Shown here piece after piece: positions 1 to 9,039 of a stretch of DNA of 15,610 nt. Under the pieces are notes generated by a model. That model did not search any database and was not told the origin of the DNA. It saw only the letters and a program-made list of their open reading frames with translations. The first letter of the stretch is position 1. Every line of letters starts with the position of its first letter. This stretch comes from Bacillota bacterium. Its GTDB lineage: Bacteria > Bacillota > Clostridia > UBA1381. The position numbers were made by a program, and so were the translations under genes. The stretch spans positions 1-15,610 of the forward strand of contig JAJQAT010000160.1 in assembly GCA_021203665.1 (NCBI GenBank), in the 5' to 3' direction.

Positions 1-22
1 TATTACAATATTATAACATCGG

Positions 23-51
23 TGGAAATTTTATTTTATTTGTGATATACT
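23..51 (+). promoter_or_regulatory. Sigma-A promoter for the ftsK/spoIIIE operon
   Basis: A -35-like TGGAAA (23-28) lies 17 bases before TATACT (46-51). A TG one base upstream of the -10 makes it an extended -10. A second TATAAT at 53-58 overlaps. Transcription would begin near 58, which rules out the two in-frame ATGs at 42 and 60 and supports the ATG at 99 as the ftsK start. Confidence 0.6.
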
Positions 52-98
52 ATATAATTATGGAAAAGGAATTAATAACGAAAGAAAGGCAAGGTTTC

Positions 99-2564
99 AT
101 GGCGACGAAAAAGAAAACGGCGCGAAAAAAGGCTTCGGGCAAAAAGACTCAAAAGAAAAACTATATGCCGACATATATCATTTCATCAATGCTCATAACG
201 CTGTTACTGGCGATATTCATGTATATCGATTACGGCGAGGGCGGAGTTGTAAACAAAGCTGTAAAAAACGCTTTTTGCGGTCTTTTCGGCATATGCGGAT
301 TTTTTGTTCCCCTGATTATGGCGGGAGCGACGGCGTATCTTGTAAAATTCAAGAATATAAAAAGATTTTGGGGTAAGCTGGGACTTTTGTTCCTCGCGCT
401 TATCGATGTGAGCGCGCTGGTTAATATGCCCCAAAACACCACCGCGGATATAGCACTCTATCTGGGGTACACAAACTATGAGGGCGGCGGATTTTTCGGC
501 GCGTGCGTTGCCGGATTTATGAAAAATATGGTTCAGGAAATCGCGTCGTATATCATTCTTGCGATTTTGCTTATAGTTTTGGCAAGCCTTATAACCCATG
601 TGCCTATTTTGACAGCGGCGTTTAAATGGGTCAAAACGGTCATAAGCGAGGCGAGAAGCAAGTACGTTGAGGTAAAGGACGAGCATGACCGCAGGGTCAA
701 GGAGCGCGCGGCTGAGGAGGATTACGAGGGAGATTACGCGGAGGACGCGGAGAACACGGACGACGCTGAAAGCGGCGGCATACTTGACGCGGCAAATTCC
801 TTCGCTCACGATACCGAAACAAATACCGAAACAAAGAGCAAAAGGAAATCGAGGAAAAAATCCGAGACAAAGGAAGCACCGAAAACAGACGCGGAGGAAG
901 ACGCGGATAAAGCTAAAAAAGACGATGATTTTTCAAACGGCATAGATGATATATTCGGACGCATCGAGGATGAGGATGTAAAGCCGGCTCCAATCGAGAC
1001 GGAAGCACAGCCGAAGCCGGAGGAGGCTCCGGAAAAGGCGAATAAAATATCCGATAAGGAAAAGGAGGAATACAACTCCGAGTTTAATAAGGCGATAGAA
1101 CAGCCTGCCATTGAGTATGTGTTCCCGCCGATAACTCTGCTTGACCCGCCCAAGGCTATTTCCGGCGACAAGCGCGAGGAAATGCGCCGCACAGCCGAAA
1201 AGCTTATATCCGTGCTCGATAATTTCGGAGTAAAGGCGAAGCTTTCGCAGGTAACGCAGGGACCTACCGTAACGCGGTATGAAATTCAGCTCGACACGGG
1301 CGTAAAGCTGTCAAAAATAGTCGGATTGGCGGACGACATCGCTCTTAACCTGGCGGTTTCCACCGTATTGGTCGCTCCGGTGCCGGGCAAAGCCGCCGTT
1401 GGCGTGGAAATACCAAACAACAAGGTAAGCTCCGTTTCGATACGCGAAATGCTGTCCTCGAACGAGTTTAAAAGAGCGAAGTCCAAGCTGTCATTCGCGC
1501 TCGGAAAGGACATCGGCGGCAACGTGGTTGTCGGCGACATTGCCAAAATGCCGCATCTGCTGATAGCGGGCGCGACAGGCTCCGGAAAGAGCGTGTGCAT
1601 TAACACAATAATTATGAGCATTCTTTATAAGGCAAAGCCGGAGGACGTAAAGCTTATAATGGTTGACCCGAAAAGGGTTGAGCTCGGCGTTTATAATGGC
1701 ATTCCGCATTTGCTTGTGCCCGTGGTTACGGACCCGAAAAAGGCGGCGGGCGCGCTTAACTGGGCGGTCACGGAAATGATGCGCAGGTATGATTTGTTCA
1801 CAGAAACCGGAGTAAGACAGCTTGAATCCTACAATAAGCTTATGGAAAAAGAGGGCGGCGAAAAGGTGCCGCAGCTTGTGATTATCATAGACGAGCTTGC
1901 CGACCTTATGATGGTGGCGGCAAAAGAGGTTGAGGATTATATCGTAAGGCTTACGCAGCTTGCCAGAGCCGCCGGTATTTATCTTGTTATCGCGACGCAA
2001 AGACCGTCCGTTGACGTAATCACGGGACTCATAAAGGCAAACGTTCCCTCAAGAATTGCGCTTGCCGTTTCGAGCCAGGTTGACAGCCGCACAATTATAG
2101 ACAAGGGCGGCGCGGAAAAGCTTCTCGGCAAGGGCGATATGCTTTATCATCCGGCGGGCGCGAGAAATTCCGCGAGAGTACAGGGCGCGTTTGTTACGGA
2201 CGCCGAAATAGAGGCGGTTGTAAATTACATAAAGGAAAACGTCGGCGTTACGCATTACAGCGAGGATTTAGCCGAGGAAATAGAACGCCGCGCGACCGGT
2301 GAGAACGGAGTTACGCCCGACGTTGAGGACGACGGCGACGCGCTTTTGCCGGAGGCTATCGAGCTTGCCGTGTCCCTCGGCAAAATTTCAACGTCAATGG
2401 TACAGCGCCGCTTGGGCGTCGGATATTCGCGTGCGGGCAGGATAATCGACCAAATGGAGGCGCGCGGTATAATATCCGGAGCGAACGGCTCAAAGCCGAG
2501 GGAGGTACTCGTAAGCCACGCCGATATGCCCGCAAGCGGAAATGAGGGATATGATGAGGAATGA
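99..2564 (+). CDS. ftsK: FtsK/SpoIIIE-family DNA translocase
   Basis: A membrane-anchored, ATP-driven double-stranded DNA pump that moves chromosome ends through the closing septum, either at division (FtsK) or into the forespore (SpoIIIE). The 821-residue protein starts with a Lys-rich tail and has about four membrane segments (roughly 26-44, 59-82, 93-110, 133-165). A charged, low-complexity linker follows (about 190-350), then the motor. Walker A GATGSGKS is near residue 490 and Walker B VIIIDELADL near 593. The C-terminal winged-helix gamma domain (about 752-795, with SLGKISTSMVQRRLGVGYSR) reads polarity sequences on DNA. Length and order are normal for the family. I chose the ATG at 99 because the upstream ATGs fall in the promoter and AGGCAAGG precedes it. 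Whether the cell uses it mainly in division or sporulation cannot be told from sequence; in many clostridia one protein may serve both. Confidence 0.95.
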   Translation: MATKKKTARKKASGKKTQKKNYMPTYIISSMLITLLLAIFMYIDYGEGGVVNKAVKNAFCGLFGICGFFVPLIMAGATAYLVKFKNIKRFWGKLGLLFLALIDVSALVNMPQNTTADIALYLGYTNYEGGGFFGACVAGFMKNMVQEIASYIILAILLIVLASLITHVPILTAAFKWVKTVISEARSKYVEVKDEHDRRVKERAAEEDYEGDYAEDAENTDDAESGGILDAANSFAHDTETNTETKSKRKSRKKSETKEAPKTDAEEDADKAKKDDDFSNGIDDIFGRIEDEDVKPAPIETEAQPKPEEAPEKANKISDKEKEEYNSEFNKAIEQPAIEYVFPPITLLDPPKAISGDKREEMRRTAEKLISVLDNFGVKAKLSQVTQGPTVTRYEIQLDTGVKLSKIVGLADDIALNLAVSTVLVAPVPGKAAVGVEIPNNKVSSVSIREMLSSNEFKRAKSKLSFALGKDIGGNVVVGDIAKMPHLLIAGATGSGKSVCINTIIMSILYKAKPEDVKLIMVDPKRVELGVYNGIPHLLVPVVTDPKKAAGALNWAVTEMMRRYDLFTETGVRQLESYNKLMEKEGGEKVPQLVIIIDELADLMMVAAKEVEDYIVRLTQLARAAGIYLVIATQRPSVDVITGLIKANVPSRIALAVSSQVDSRTIIDKGGAEKLLGKGDMLYHPAGARNSARVQGAFVTDAEIEAVVNYIKENVGVTHYSEDLAEEIERRATGENGVTPDVEDDGDALLPEAIELAVSLGKISTSMVQRRLGVGYSRAGRIIDQMEARGIISGANGSKPREVLVSHADMPASGNEGYDEE

Positions 2565-4512
2565 TTTTCTTCCCATATCAAAAGAGGATATGCGAAAACG
2601 CGGCTGGGACAGCCTTGATTTTCTCTATATAGTAGGCGATGCCTATGTGGATCACCCGAGCTTCGGACACGCGATAATATCGAGAGTGCTTGAAAGTCAC
2701 GGATACAAAGTCGGAATAGCCGCTATGCCCGATTGGCACAGTCTTGACGATTTCGTCCGTATGGGCAGACCGAGGCTCGGAGTGCTTATAAGCGCGGGCA
2801 ATATAGACAGTATGGTAAACCATTACACCGCCGCGAAAAAGCGCCGGCATGACGATATGTACGCACCCGGAGGAAAAGGCGGTATGCGTCCCGATAGGGC
2901 GACAATAGTCTACTGCAACCGCGTAAAGGAGGCATTCGGCTCGGATATGCCGATACTTATAGGCGGCGTGGAGGCAAGCCTGAGACGCTTTGCGCATTAT
3001 GATTATTGGGATGATAAAATAAGGCGCTCCATACTTTTTGATTCAAAGGCAAGCATTTTAATGTACGGTATGGGTGAGAAGCAAATCGTAATGCTTGCCG
3101 ACAGACTTCGCGCCGGAGACAAGGTAAGCGAGATAACCGATATACCCGGCACCTGCTATATAGCGTCGGAGTATGACGCGAATAATTCAATCCTGCTCCC
3201 GAGCTATGAGGAATGCGTTGAAAGCAAGGAAAAATATGCCGTGTCGTGCCGACTTCAATATTACGAGCAAAACCCGTATATCGGCAAAACGCTTGCGCAA
3301 AAGCACGGCGGCAGGTATCTTATACAAAATCCGCCTATGCCGCCTCTCGAAACGGACGAGCTTGACGAGGTGTACGCCCTGCCGTATATGAAAAATTATC
3401 ACCCCGTATATGAAAAGGACGGCGGCGTTCCCGCAATACAAGAGGTCAAGTTTTCACTTACCGCAAACAGAGGGTGCTTCGGCGGCTGCAATTTCTGCGC
3501 GCTCGCCTTTCATCAGGGCAGAATAGTCACGTCAAGGAGCGATGAGTCGCTTATCGCCGAAGCCGAGGAAATGACAAAAATGCCCGATTTTAAGGGCAAT
3601 ATACACGATGTGGGCGGACCCACCGCCAATTTCAGAGGCCCCGCGTGCAAAAAACAGCTTACCCTGGGCGCGTGCAAGAACAGGCAGTGCTTGTATCCCG
3701 AGCCTTGCAAAAATGTGGAAATATCACATAAGAAATATCTTGAGCTGCTGCGTAAGCTGAGAAATATCAAGGGTGTAAAAAGGGTGTTTATACGCTCCGG
3801 AATACGCTTTGATTATCTTATAAACGATAAGGACGACACGGTTTTTTATGAATTATGCAAGTATCACGTAAGCGGTCAGCTCAAGGTCGCTCCGGAGCAT
3901 ATCAGCGACAACGTGCTGAAATATATGGGCAAGCCGGCGAACAGCGTGTACAATAAATTCTCGGACAAGTTTTATAAAATCAACGAGCAAATAGGCAAAA
4001 AGCAGTATCTTGTACCGTATTTGATGTCAAGCCACCCGGGCAGCACTCTGCGCGACGCCGTAAATCTCGCGGTATATCTGCATGAGCATAATATAAATCC
4101 GCAGCAGGTGCAGGACTTTTATCCGACGCCCGGAACCATATCGACCTGTATGTTTTACACGGAAATCGACCCGTTCACGATGAAAAGGGTGTATGTTCCG
4201 AAAAGCCCTAAGGAAAAAGCCATGCAGCGCGCGCTTTTACAATACAAAAATCCGGATAATTACAAGCTGGTTTATGAGGCGCTCACAAAAGCGGGACGGA
4301 CGGATTTAATAGGTTATCAAAACAGATGTCTTATAAGACCGCCGAAAGGCGATATTTTATCAAATAATCCAAAAGATAGGAGGAAAAACAATGGCAAAGC
4401 TGTTAAAGGGAAAGGAAGTTTCGGCAAGAATAAAGTCGGAGCTGAAAATCGAGGTAGAGGAGCTGAAAAAGCAGGGAATAAATCCCGGTCTCGCCGTAAT
4501 CATCGTGGGTGA
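2554..4512 (+). CDS. ygiQ: YgiQ family radical SAM protein (UPF0313)
   Basis: A radical S-adenosylmethionine enzyme of the YgiQ family; the reaction is not known. The N-terminus has the family signature (RGWDSLDFLYIVGDAYVDHP). The iron-sulfur cluster motif CFGGCNFC (C-x3-C-x2-C, Cys308, 312, 315) sits after a domain of about 300 residues, as is usual for this family. A further Cys-rich stretch follows (ACKKQLTLGACKNRQCLYPE). Of the ATGs at 2542, 2551 and 2554, I favour 2554: it gives MRNDFLPISKEDM, which fits the usual family start, and has AGGG five bases upstream. It overlaps the end of ftsK by 11 bases, so translation is probably coupled. The C-terminus is an unstructured Lys/Arg/Gly-rich tail. 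Its last 40 or so codons lie inside folD in another frame, which is unusually long for a bacterial overlap. Confidence 0.92.
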   Translation: MRNDFLPISKEDMRKRGWDSLDFLYIVGDAYVDHPSFGHAIISRVLESHGYKVGIAAMPDWHSLDDFVRMGRPRLGVLISAGNIDSMVNHYTAAKKRRHDDMYAPGGKGGMRPDRATIVYCNRVKEAFGSDMPILIGGVEASLRRFAHYDYWDDKIRRSILFDSKASILMYGMGEKQIVMLADRLRAGDKVSEITDIPGTCYIASEYDANNSILLPSYEECVESKEKYAVSCRLQYYEQNPYIGKTLAQKHGGRYLIQNPPMPPLETDELDEVYALPYMKNYHPVYEKDGGVPAIQEVKFSLTANRGCFGGCNFCALAFHQGRIVTSRSDESLIAEAEEMTKMPDFKGNIHDVGGPTANFRGPACKKQLTLGACKNRQCLYPEPCKNVEISHKKYLELLRKLRNIKGVKRVFIRSGIRFDYLINDKDDTVFYELCKYHVSGQLKVAPEHISDNVLKYMGKPANSVYNKFSDKFYKINEQIGKKQYLVPYLMSSHPGSTLRDAVNLAVYLHEHNINPQQVQDFYPTPGTISTCMFYTEIDPFTMKRVYVPKSPKEKAMQRALLQYKNPDNYKLVYEALTKAGRTDLIGYQNRCLIRPPKGDILSNNPKDRRKNNGKAVKGKGSFGKNKVGAENRGRGAEKAGNKSRSRRNHRG

Positions 4513-5242
4513 GGACCCCGCGAGTCAGGTGTATGTAAGGAATAAGGAACGCGCCTGCGAGGAATGCGGAATATATTCCGAGAAATACGCCCTGCCCGAG
4601 GAAACAACTCAGGAGGAGCTTTTAGGGTTGATTGACGAGCTTAATCACAAGGAGAGCATTTCCGGTATTCTCGTGCAGCTGCCCGTCCCGAAGCAAATCG
4701 ATGAAAAGACTATTATCAACGCGATAGACCCGAATAAGGATGTTGACGCGTTCCACCCCGTAAATGTGGGTAAAATTATGGTCGGCAATTATGATTTTGT
4801 TCCGTGTACGCCTGCGGGAGTTATGGAGCTTATAAAGGAATCCGGCATAGATGTGTGCGGCAAGGAATGCGTCGTTGTCGGACGCAGCAATATCGTGGGC
4901 AAGCCGCAGGCAATGCTGCTTTTGCACCAAAACGGCACGGTTACGATATGCCATTCCAAAACGAAAAATCTCGCGGAAAAGACAAGGAACGCCGATATTC
5001 TTGTGGCGGCGGTCGGAATACCCAATTTTATCACGGGCGATATGATAAAAGAGGGAGCGGTTGTGATAGACGTAGGCATAAACCGAATGGAAGATAAAAA
5101 GCTTTGCGGCGATGTGGAATTTGAAACCGCCGAAAAGGTCGCGGGAGCGATAACGCCCGTACCCGGCGGCGTCGGACCGATGACTATAGCGATGCTTATG
5201 AAGAACACCGTAAAAGCCGCGAGAGTAAACAAGACAAAATAA
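4391..5242 (+). CDS. folD: Bifunctional methylenetetrahydrofolate dehydrogenase / methenyltetrahydrofolate cyclohydrolase
   Basis: Cytoplasmic one-carbon enzyme interconverting 5,10-methylene-, 5,10-methenyl- and 10-formyl-tetrahydrofolate with NAD(P). At 283 residues it is of normal length. The active-site motif YVRNK (Tyr48, Lys52) is present, followed by QLPVP (Gln96) and DVDAFHP (117-123). The Rossmann motif GRSNIVGKP is at 164-172, and the C-terminal signature PVPGGVGPMTIAML at 257-270. AGGAGG at 4378-4383 is spaced seven bases from the ATG, so this start is secure even though it lies within the ygiQ frame. It is the last gene of the ftsK-ygiQ-folD transcript and is followed directly by a strong terminator. 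Confidence 0.97.
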   Translation: MAKLLKGKEVSARIKSELKIEVEELKKQGINPGLAVIIVGEDPASQVYVRNKERACEECGIYSEKYALPEETTQEELLGLIDELNHKESISGILVQLPVPKQIDEKTIINAIDPNKDVDAFHPVNVGKIMVGNYDFVPCTPAGVMELIKESGIDVCGKECVVVGRSNIVGKPQAMLLLHQNGTVTICHSKTKNLAEKTRNADILVAAVGIPNFITGDMIKEGAVVIDVGINRMEDKKLCGDVEFETAEKVAGAITPVPGGVGPMTIAMLMKNTVKAARVNKTK

Positions 5243-5288
5243 AAAAAGGCTGTCGATGGGCGCTGCACCTATCGACAGCCTTTTTTTT
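5241..5288. terminator. Two-way Rho-independent terminator between folD and the flippase gene
   Basis: The stem GGCTGTCGAT (5248-5257) pairs perfectly with ATCGACAGCC (5271-5280). It is flanked by seven A on the left and eight T on the right, so it can work on both strands. It overlaps both stop codons (folD ends at 5242; the minus-strand gene stops at 5287-5289). Confidence 0.95.
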
Positions 5289-6981
5289 ATTCCTTATAAA
5301 TTTTTAATTTAACAAGTCCTCTGTAAATACTGCCTCCCGCCGGAAGCTGTTTTACATCCTGTTTAGAGAGTATCTTTAAAGCAAACACCATAAAGAAGTA
5401 TACAACCACGGCTACCGCTATAGCGATAATTGTGGCGATGAGGTTTGACACAAAGCCCTCCGTGAACGCGAGCATCACCAACTTATACGCGCCTATTGCC
5501 GCCGCGCCCATAACCAGTCCGGCGATGAGCGGCTTCACAACGTATTTGCCGAGCGTCATTTTCAGCTTGATATGCTTGGACAGCACCGCGAAGCATACTA
5601 TAAACGCTATAACCTGACACGCGATTGAGCTTATAGCCGCGCCGTAAATATTTACCGATGGTATGCGTATAAGCACAATGTTCAAAATTATTTTCGCCGC
5701 GCAGCCGAACAGCAGACTTATCGCCGGCGTATATATTTTGCCGATTCCCTGAAGCGCTCCGGTCATAGTTTGATTAAGCGCCGCGAATATAAGCGACACG
5801 GACACAAGCTGCAAAAGCGACGCGCCGTCGGAGGTGTTGAAGTATATAATGTTGTATATCGGCTGCGCCAAAACTATAAGTCCTATGGCGCATGGAAGAA
5901 TTATAAGAGTTGATATGAGCATCGAATAGTTTATTTTAGCCGCCGCCTCCTTGTAGTTGTTGACCGCGAGCGCACCTGCTACGGACGGCACAAGCACGGT
6001 GGAAAACGCGAAATTAACCGCCAACGGCATATTGTATAAAATATCGCTTTTTGAGAGCAGTCCCGAAAGCCGCTTTACCTCCAATGTGAGCTGATCGATT
6101 GTGGGCGAGTAAATTGCCGCCTCCGAGCCGTGAGCCGGAATAACCTGCGCGAACGCCGCCTGAATGCCTCGGCTGACCGTGGCGGTGTCTATAACACGGT
6201 TAAGCGCGGTTATAATCGAGCCGAGCGAAATGGGAACGCTTATCATAAGTATGCTTATCATAAGCTTGCGCGCGGGGATATTTATTGTCTCGCCCGTGGA
6301 CTGTTTGATTTTCTCTTTTATGCCGCTCTTTCTCCTGTAATAGAAATATACAAGATATAAAAGGCTTATAACCGTCGCGACCGATGTGGCGAAGTTTGCC
6401 CAGGACGCCATCATTTCCGGAGCCAAGCCGACCGACATATATACGAACACAATAGTCAGGGTGCATTTAAAAATCTGTTCAAGCACCTGAGAATTGCTTG
6501 TGGCGCGCATATCCTGCATACCGGTGAAATATCCGCGTATAACCGAGGACACGCATACGAAGAACAGCGACGGCGCAAGCGCGCGCATAACGTATTGCGA
6601 GCCGTCCATCTTTATCACGTACTGCGCGAATATATCCGCGCCGAAGAACAGCACGGCGGCTACAATCACTCCCACTATCGAGAACAGCTTTATCGCGGTC
6701 ACAAATATCCTGTGCGCGCCCTTGTAATCGTTCAAGGCGATTCGCTCGGATGTCATTTTGGAAATCGCGTTCGGAATACCCACAGAGGATATTGCCAAAA
6801 GCAATGTATAAATTTGGTAGCCTACATTGTAAAGTCCGAGCCCCACATCTCCGAACCCGTCTATATTGGTGATAACTATCCTGTATACCGCGCCGAATAC
6901 CTTCACAAGTATCTGAGATATTAGGATAACGGTTACATTGTTCATAAATGATTGACCGTTTGATTTTTTCTTACCGCTCAT
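5287..6981 (-). CDS. SpoVB/YtgP-like lipid-linked sugar flippase (MOP superfamily)
   Basis: A polytopic membrane protein of 564 residues with about 14 predicted hydrophobic segments, of the polysaccharide-biosynthesis/MurJ-like group of the MOP exporter superfamily. Its N-terminus (ILVKVFGAVYRIVITN, then GLGLYNVGYQIYTLLLAISS and GIPNAISKM) matches the pattern of Bacillus SpoVB and YtgP. These move lipid-linked peptidoglycan or polysaccharide precursors across the membrane, SpoVB for spore cortex. Sequence alone does not separate the spore-specific role from the vegetative Lipid II flippase role. The ATG at 6981 is preceded by AGGAG (6990-6994, minus strand) at eight bases. It is a single-gene transcript with its own promoter at 7017-7045. 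Confidence 0.88.
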   Translation of the reverse strand: MSGKKKSNGQSFMNNVTVILISQILVKVFGAVYRIVITNIDGFGDVGLGLYNVGYQIYTLLLAISSVGIPNAISKMTSERIALNDYKGAHRIFVTAIKLFSIVGVIVAAVLFFGADIFAQYVIKMDGSQYVMRALAPSLFFVCVSSVIRGYFTGMQDMRATSNSQVLEQIFKCTLTIVFVYMSVGLAPEMMASWANFATSVATVISLLYLVYFYYRRKSGIKEKIKQSTGETINIPARKLMISILMISVPISLGSIITALNRVIDTATVSRGIQAAFAQVIPAHGSEAAIYSPTIDQLTLEVKRLSGLLSKSDILYNMPLAVNFAFSTVLVPSVAGALAVNNYKEAAAKINYSMLISTLIILPCAIGLIVLAQPIYNIIYFNTSDGASLLQLVSVSLIFAALNQTMTGALQGIGKIYTPAISLLFGCAAKIILNIVLIRIPSVNIYGAAISSIACQVIAFIVCFAVLSKHIKLKMTLGKYVVKPLIAGLVMGAAAIGAYKLVMLAFTEGFVSNLIATIIAIAVAVVVYFFMVFALKILSKQDVKQLPAGGSIYRGLVKLKIYKE

Positions 6982-7016
6982 TCAAGCATCTCCTTTGTAT
7001 CAGTCTTTGATTTACT

Positions 7017-7045
7017 ATTATAAATCCAAATTAAAATTTAATCAA
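7017..7045 (-). promoter_or_regulatory. Sigma-A promoter for the flippase gene
   Basis: On the minus strand TTGATT (7040-7045) is followed after exactly 17 bases by TATAAT (7017-7022). Transcription would start about 30 bases upstream of the start codon at 6981. A vegetative-type promoter argues that the flippase is not expressed only in sporulation. Confidence 0.75.
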
Positions 7046-7105
7046 GTATTGTCATAAAAAATTAATGTAAATGTATCTTTAGTCGGCAAATTTCGTCATT
7101 TTTAC

Positions 7106-7134
7106 TTGACACATTGAAAATATAAGGGTAAAAT
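7106..7134 (+). promoter_or_regulatory. Sigma-A promoter for aspS
   Basis: A perfect -35 TTGACA (7106-7111), a 17-base spacer and TAAAAT (7129-7134). The leader is only about 30 bases before the ATG at 7172, with GGAGGAT at 7158-7164. No T-box or other leader structure is visible; the leader is too short for one. Confidence 0.85.
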
Positions 7135-7171
7135 ATATTCAGTATGTAAATTTATATGGAGGATACGGACA

Positions 7172-8944
7172 ATGGATACAATGAGCGGATTAAAACGCAC
7201 ACACTACTGCGGAGACGTGGAGGGAATAGGAAACGAGGTCGTTGTCGGCGGCTATGTGCAGAAAATAAGAGACCTGGGAAATCTTATTTTTATAGACCTA
7301 AGGGACAGAACGGGCATAGTTCAGCTTGCCTTTGACGACGCGACAGACAGGGATATATTCAAAAAGGCATCATCCTGCCGAAGTGAGTATGTGCTTATGG
7401 CAAAGGGCGTTGTGAGAGAAAGAGAGAGCAAAAACAGCGCGATTAAAACGGGAAATATCGAGATAGACGTAAAGGATTTGAGAATCCTCGCAAAGGCGCA
7501 GACGCCGCCCTTTGAAATTGTTGACGATACCAACGTAAATGAGGAGCTGCGCTTAAAATACCGCTATCTTGACCTGAGAAGAAAGGTTTTGCAGGATAAC
7601 CTTATTATGAGGAGCAAAATTGCAAAGGTGGCGAGAGATTATTATTACGAAAACGGCTTTATCGAAATCGAAACGCCGATGATGATTAAATCAACGCCGG
7701 AGGGCGCGAGAGATTATCTTGTGCCGTCGAGGGTTCATCACGGCAAATTCTACGCTTTGCCTCAGTCGCCGCAGATGTATAAGCAGCTGCTTATGATTGC
7801 CGGCTTTGACAGATATATTCAGCTTGCGCGCTGCTTCCGCGACGAGGATTTAAGAGCGGACAGACAGCCGGAATTTACACAGATTGACCTTGAAATGTCG
7901 TTTGTTGACGTTGAGGATATACTCGAAATGAACGAGGGATTTATCAAAAGACTGTTTAAAGAAATCCTTGACGTTGACATACCCACGCCGCTGCCGAGGC
8001 TTACCTATAAGGAGGCAATGGAGCGCTACGGCTCGGATAAGCCGGACACGCGCTTCGGTATGGAAATATGCGATGTTTCGGAGCTTGTTAAGGACTGCGG
8101 CTTCGGCGTGTTCTCATCGGCGGTTCAAAGCGGCGGCAGTGTAAGGGCGATTGTCGCAAAGGACGCCGCAAAGACGCTTACGCGAAAGGAAATAGACAAG
8201 CTTACGGAATACGTTCGCGGAATAGGCGCAAAGGGACTTGCTTTTGTGCGCTGGGTTGACGACGCTCCGTCTTGCAGCTTTGCAAAATTCCTTGCCGAGG
8301 GCGAGCTTGACGCTGTTTTGAATAAGGTCGGCGCGCAAAAGGACGACGTTGTTTTGCTTGTCGCGGATAAAAATAAGATTACGCTTCCGGTATTGGGCGC
8401 GCTGCGCTTAAAGGTCGCAAAGCAGCTCGATATTATTCCCGACGGATATAATTTCCTTTGGATAACGGAGTTCCCGTTCTTTGAATACGACGAGGACACC
8501 GACTCATGGGTCGCGATGCACCACCCGTTTACAATGCCTATGGACGAATGTATACAGTATCTCGAATCAGACCCCGGCAAGGTTATCGCGAAGGCATATG
8601 ACCTTGTTTTAAACGGCACGGAGCTTTCAAGCGGCTCGATACGCATAACGGATTACGAGCTTCAGCAAAAGATGTTCCGCGCTCTCGGTCTTTCAGACGA
8701 GGAAATAGAAGCAAAATTCGGCTTCCTTGTTGAGGCGTATAAGTACGGCGCCGCGCCTCACGGCGGCATGGGAATAGGTCTTGACAGACTTGCCATGATT
8801 ATGACCGGTAATGACAGCCTGAGAGACGTAACAGCGTTTCCGAAGGTTCAGAACGCGTCCGAGCTTATGTCCGGCGCGCCGAACGTGGTTGACGGCGAAC
8901 AGCTTGAGGAGCTTGCGATAAGCATTGTTCCGGATAAAAATTAA
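7172..8944 (+). CDS. aspS: Aspartyl-tRNA synthetase (bacterial type)
   Basis: Cytoplasmic class II synthetase charging tRNA-Asp. At 590 residues it has the bacterial layout: N-terminal OB-fold anticodon-binding domain (about 1-110, VVVGGYVQKIRDLGNLIFID), catalytic core, inserted GAD domain (about 290-405) and C-terminal catalytic half. Motif 2, FRDEDLRADRQPEFTQID, begins at Phe222, and motif 3, GLDRLAM, at Gly536. The loop before motif 3 is GAAPHGG, where the family usually has a Pro pair; this is a mild variant. GGAGG sits eight or so bases before the ATG. Whether it is strictly discriminating or also charges tRNA-Asn cannot be decided here. No terminator is visible after the stop, so some readthrough into the next gene is possible. 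Confidence 0.97.
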   Translation: MDTMSGLKRTHYCGDVEGIGNEVVVGGYVQKIRDLGNLIFIDLRDRTGIVQLAFDDATDRDIFKKASSCRSEYVLMAKGVVRERESKNSAIKTGNIEIDVKDLRILAKAQTPPFEIVDDTNVNEELRLKYRYLDLRRKVLQDNLIMRSKIAKVARDYYYENGFIEIETPMMIKSTPEGARDYLVPSRVHHGKFYALPQSPQMYKQLLMIAGFDRYIQLARCFRDEDLRADRQPEFTQIDLEMSFVDVEDILEMNEGFIKRLFKEILDVDIPTPLPRLTYKEAMERYGSDKPDTRFGMEICDVSELVKDCGFGVFSSAVQSGGSVRAIVAKDAAKTLTRKEIDKLTEYVRGIGAKGLAFVRWVDDAPSCSFAKFLAEGELDAVLNKVGAQKDDVVLLVADKNKITLPVLGALRLKVAKQLDIIPDGYNFLWITEFPFFEYDEDTDSWVAMHHPFTMPMDECIQYLESDPGKVIAKAYDLVLNGTELSSGSIRITDYELQQKMFRALGLSDEEIEAKFGFLVEAYKYGAAPHGGMGIGLDRLAMIMTGNDSLRDVTAFPKVQNASELMSGAPNVVDGEQLEELAISIVPDKN

Positions 8945-8977
8945 TATTCAGTTCATAATGATTTAACAAAGATTTTG

Positions 8978-8983
8978 TATAAT
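8978..8983 (+). promoter_or_regulatory. Possible promoter (-10 only) for the DUF4340 gene
   Basis: A good TATAAT lies 57 bases upstream of the ATG at 9040, but there is no convincing -35 at 16-18 bases. It may be a weak or activated promoter, or the gene may be read from aspS. Confidence 0.35.
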
Positions 8984-9039
8984 AAGTAATATTAATATAC
9001 GTGGTTATAGGTTTTATTGTTTGAGCAAAGGAGAAGTCT

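Noticed and set aside
204..809. Minus-strand 201-codon frame opposite ftsK
   Set aside because: Antisense to well-conserved ftsK; the translation is not protein-like and there is no ribosome binding site.
8125..8646. Minus-strand 173-codon frame opposite aspS
   Set aside because: Composition reflects the antisense of aspS; no initiation signal or family likeness.
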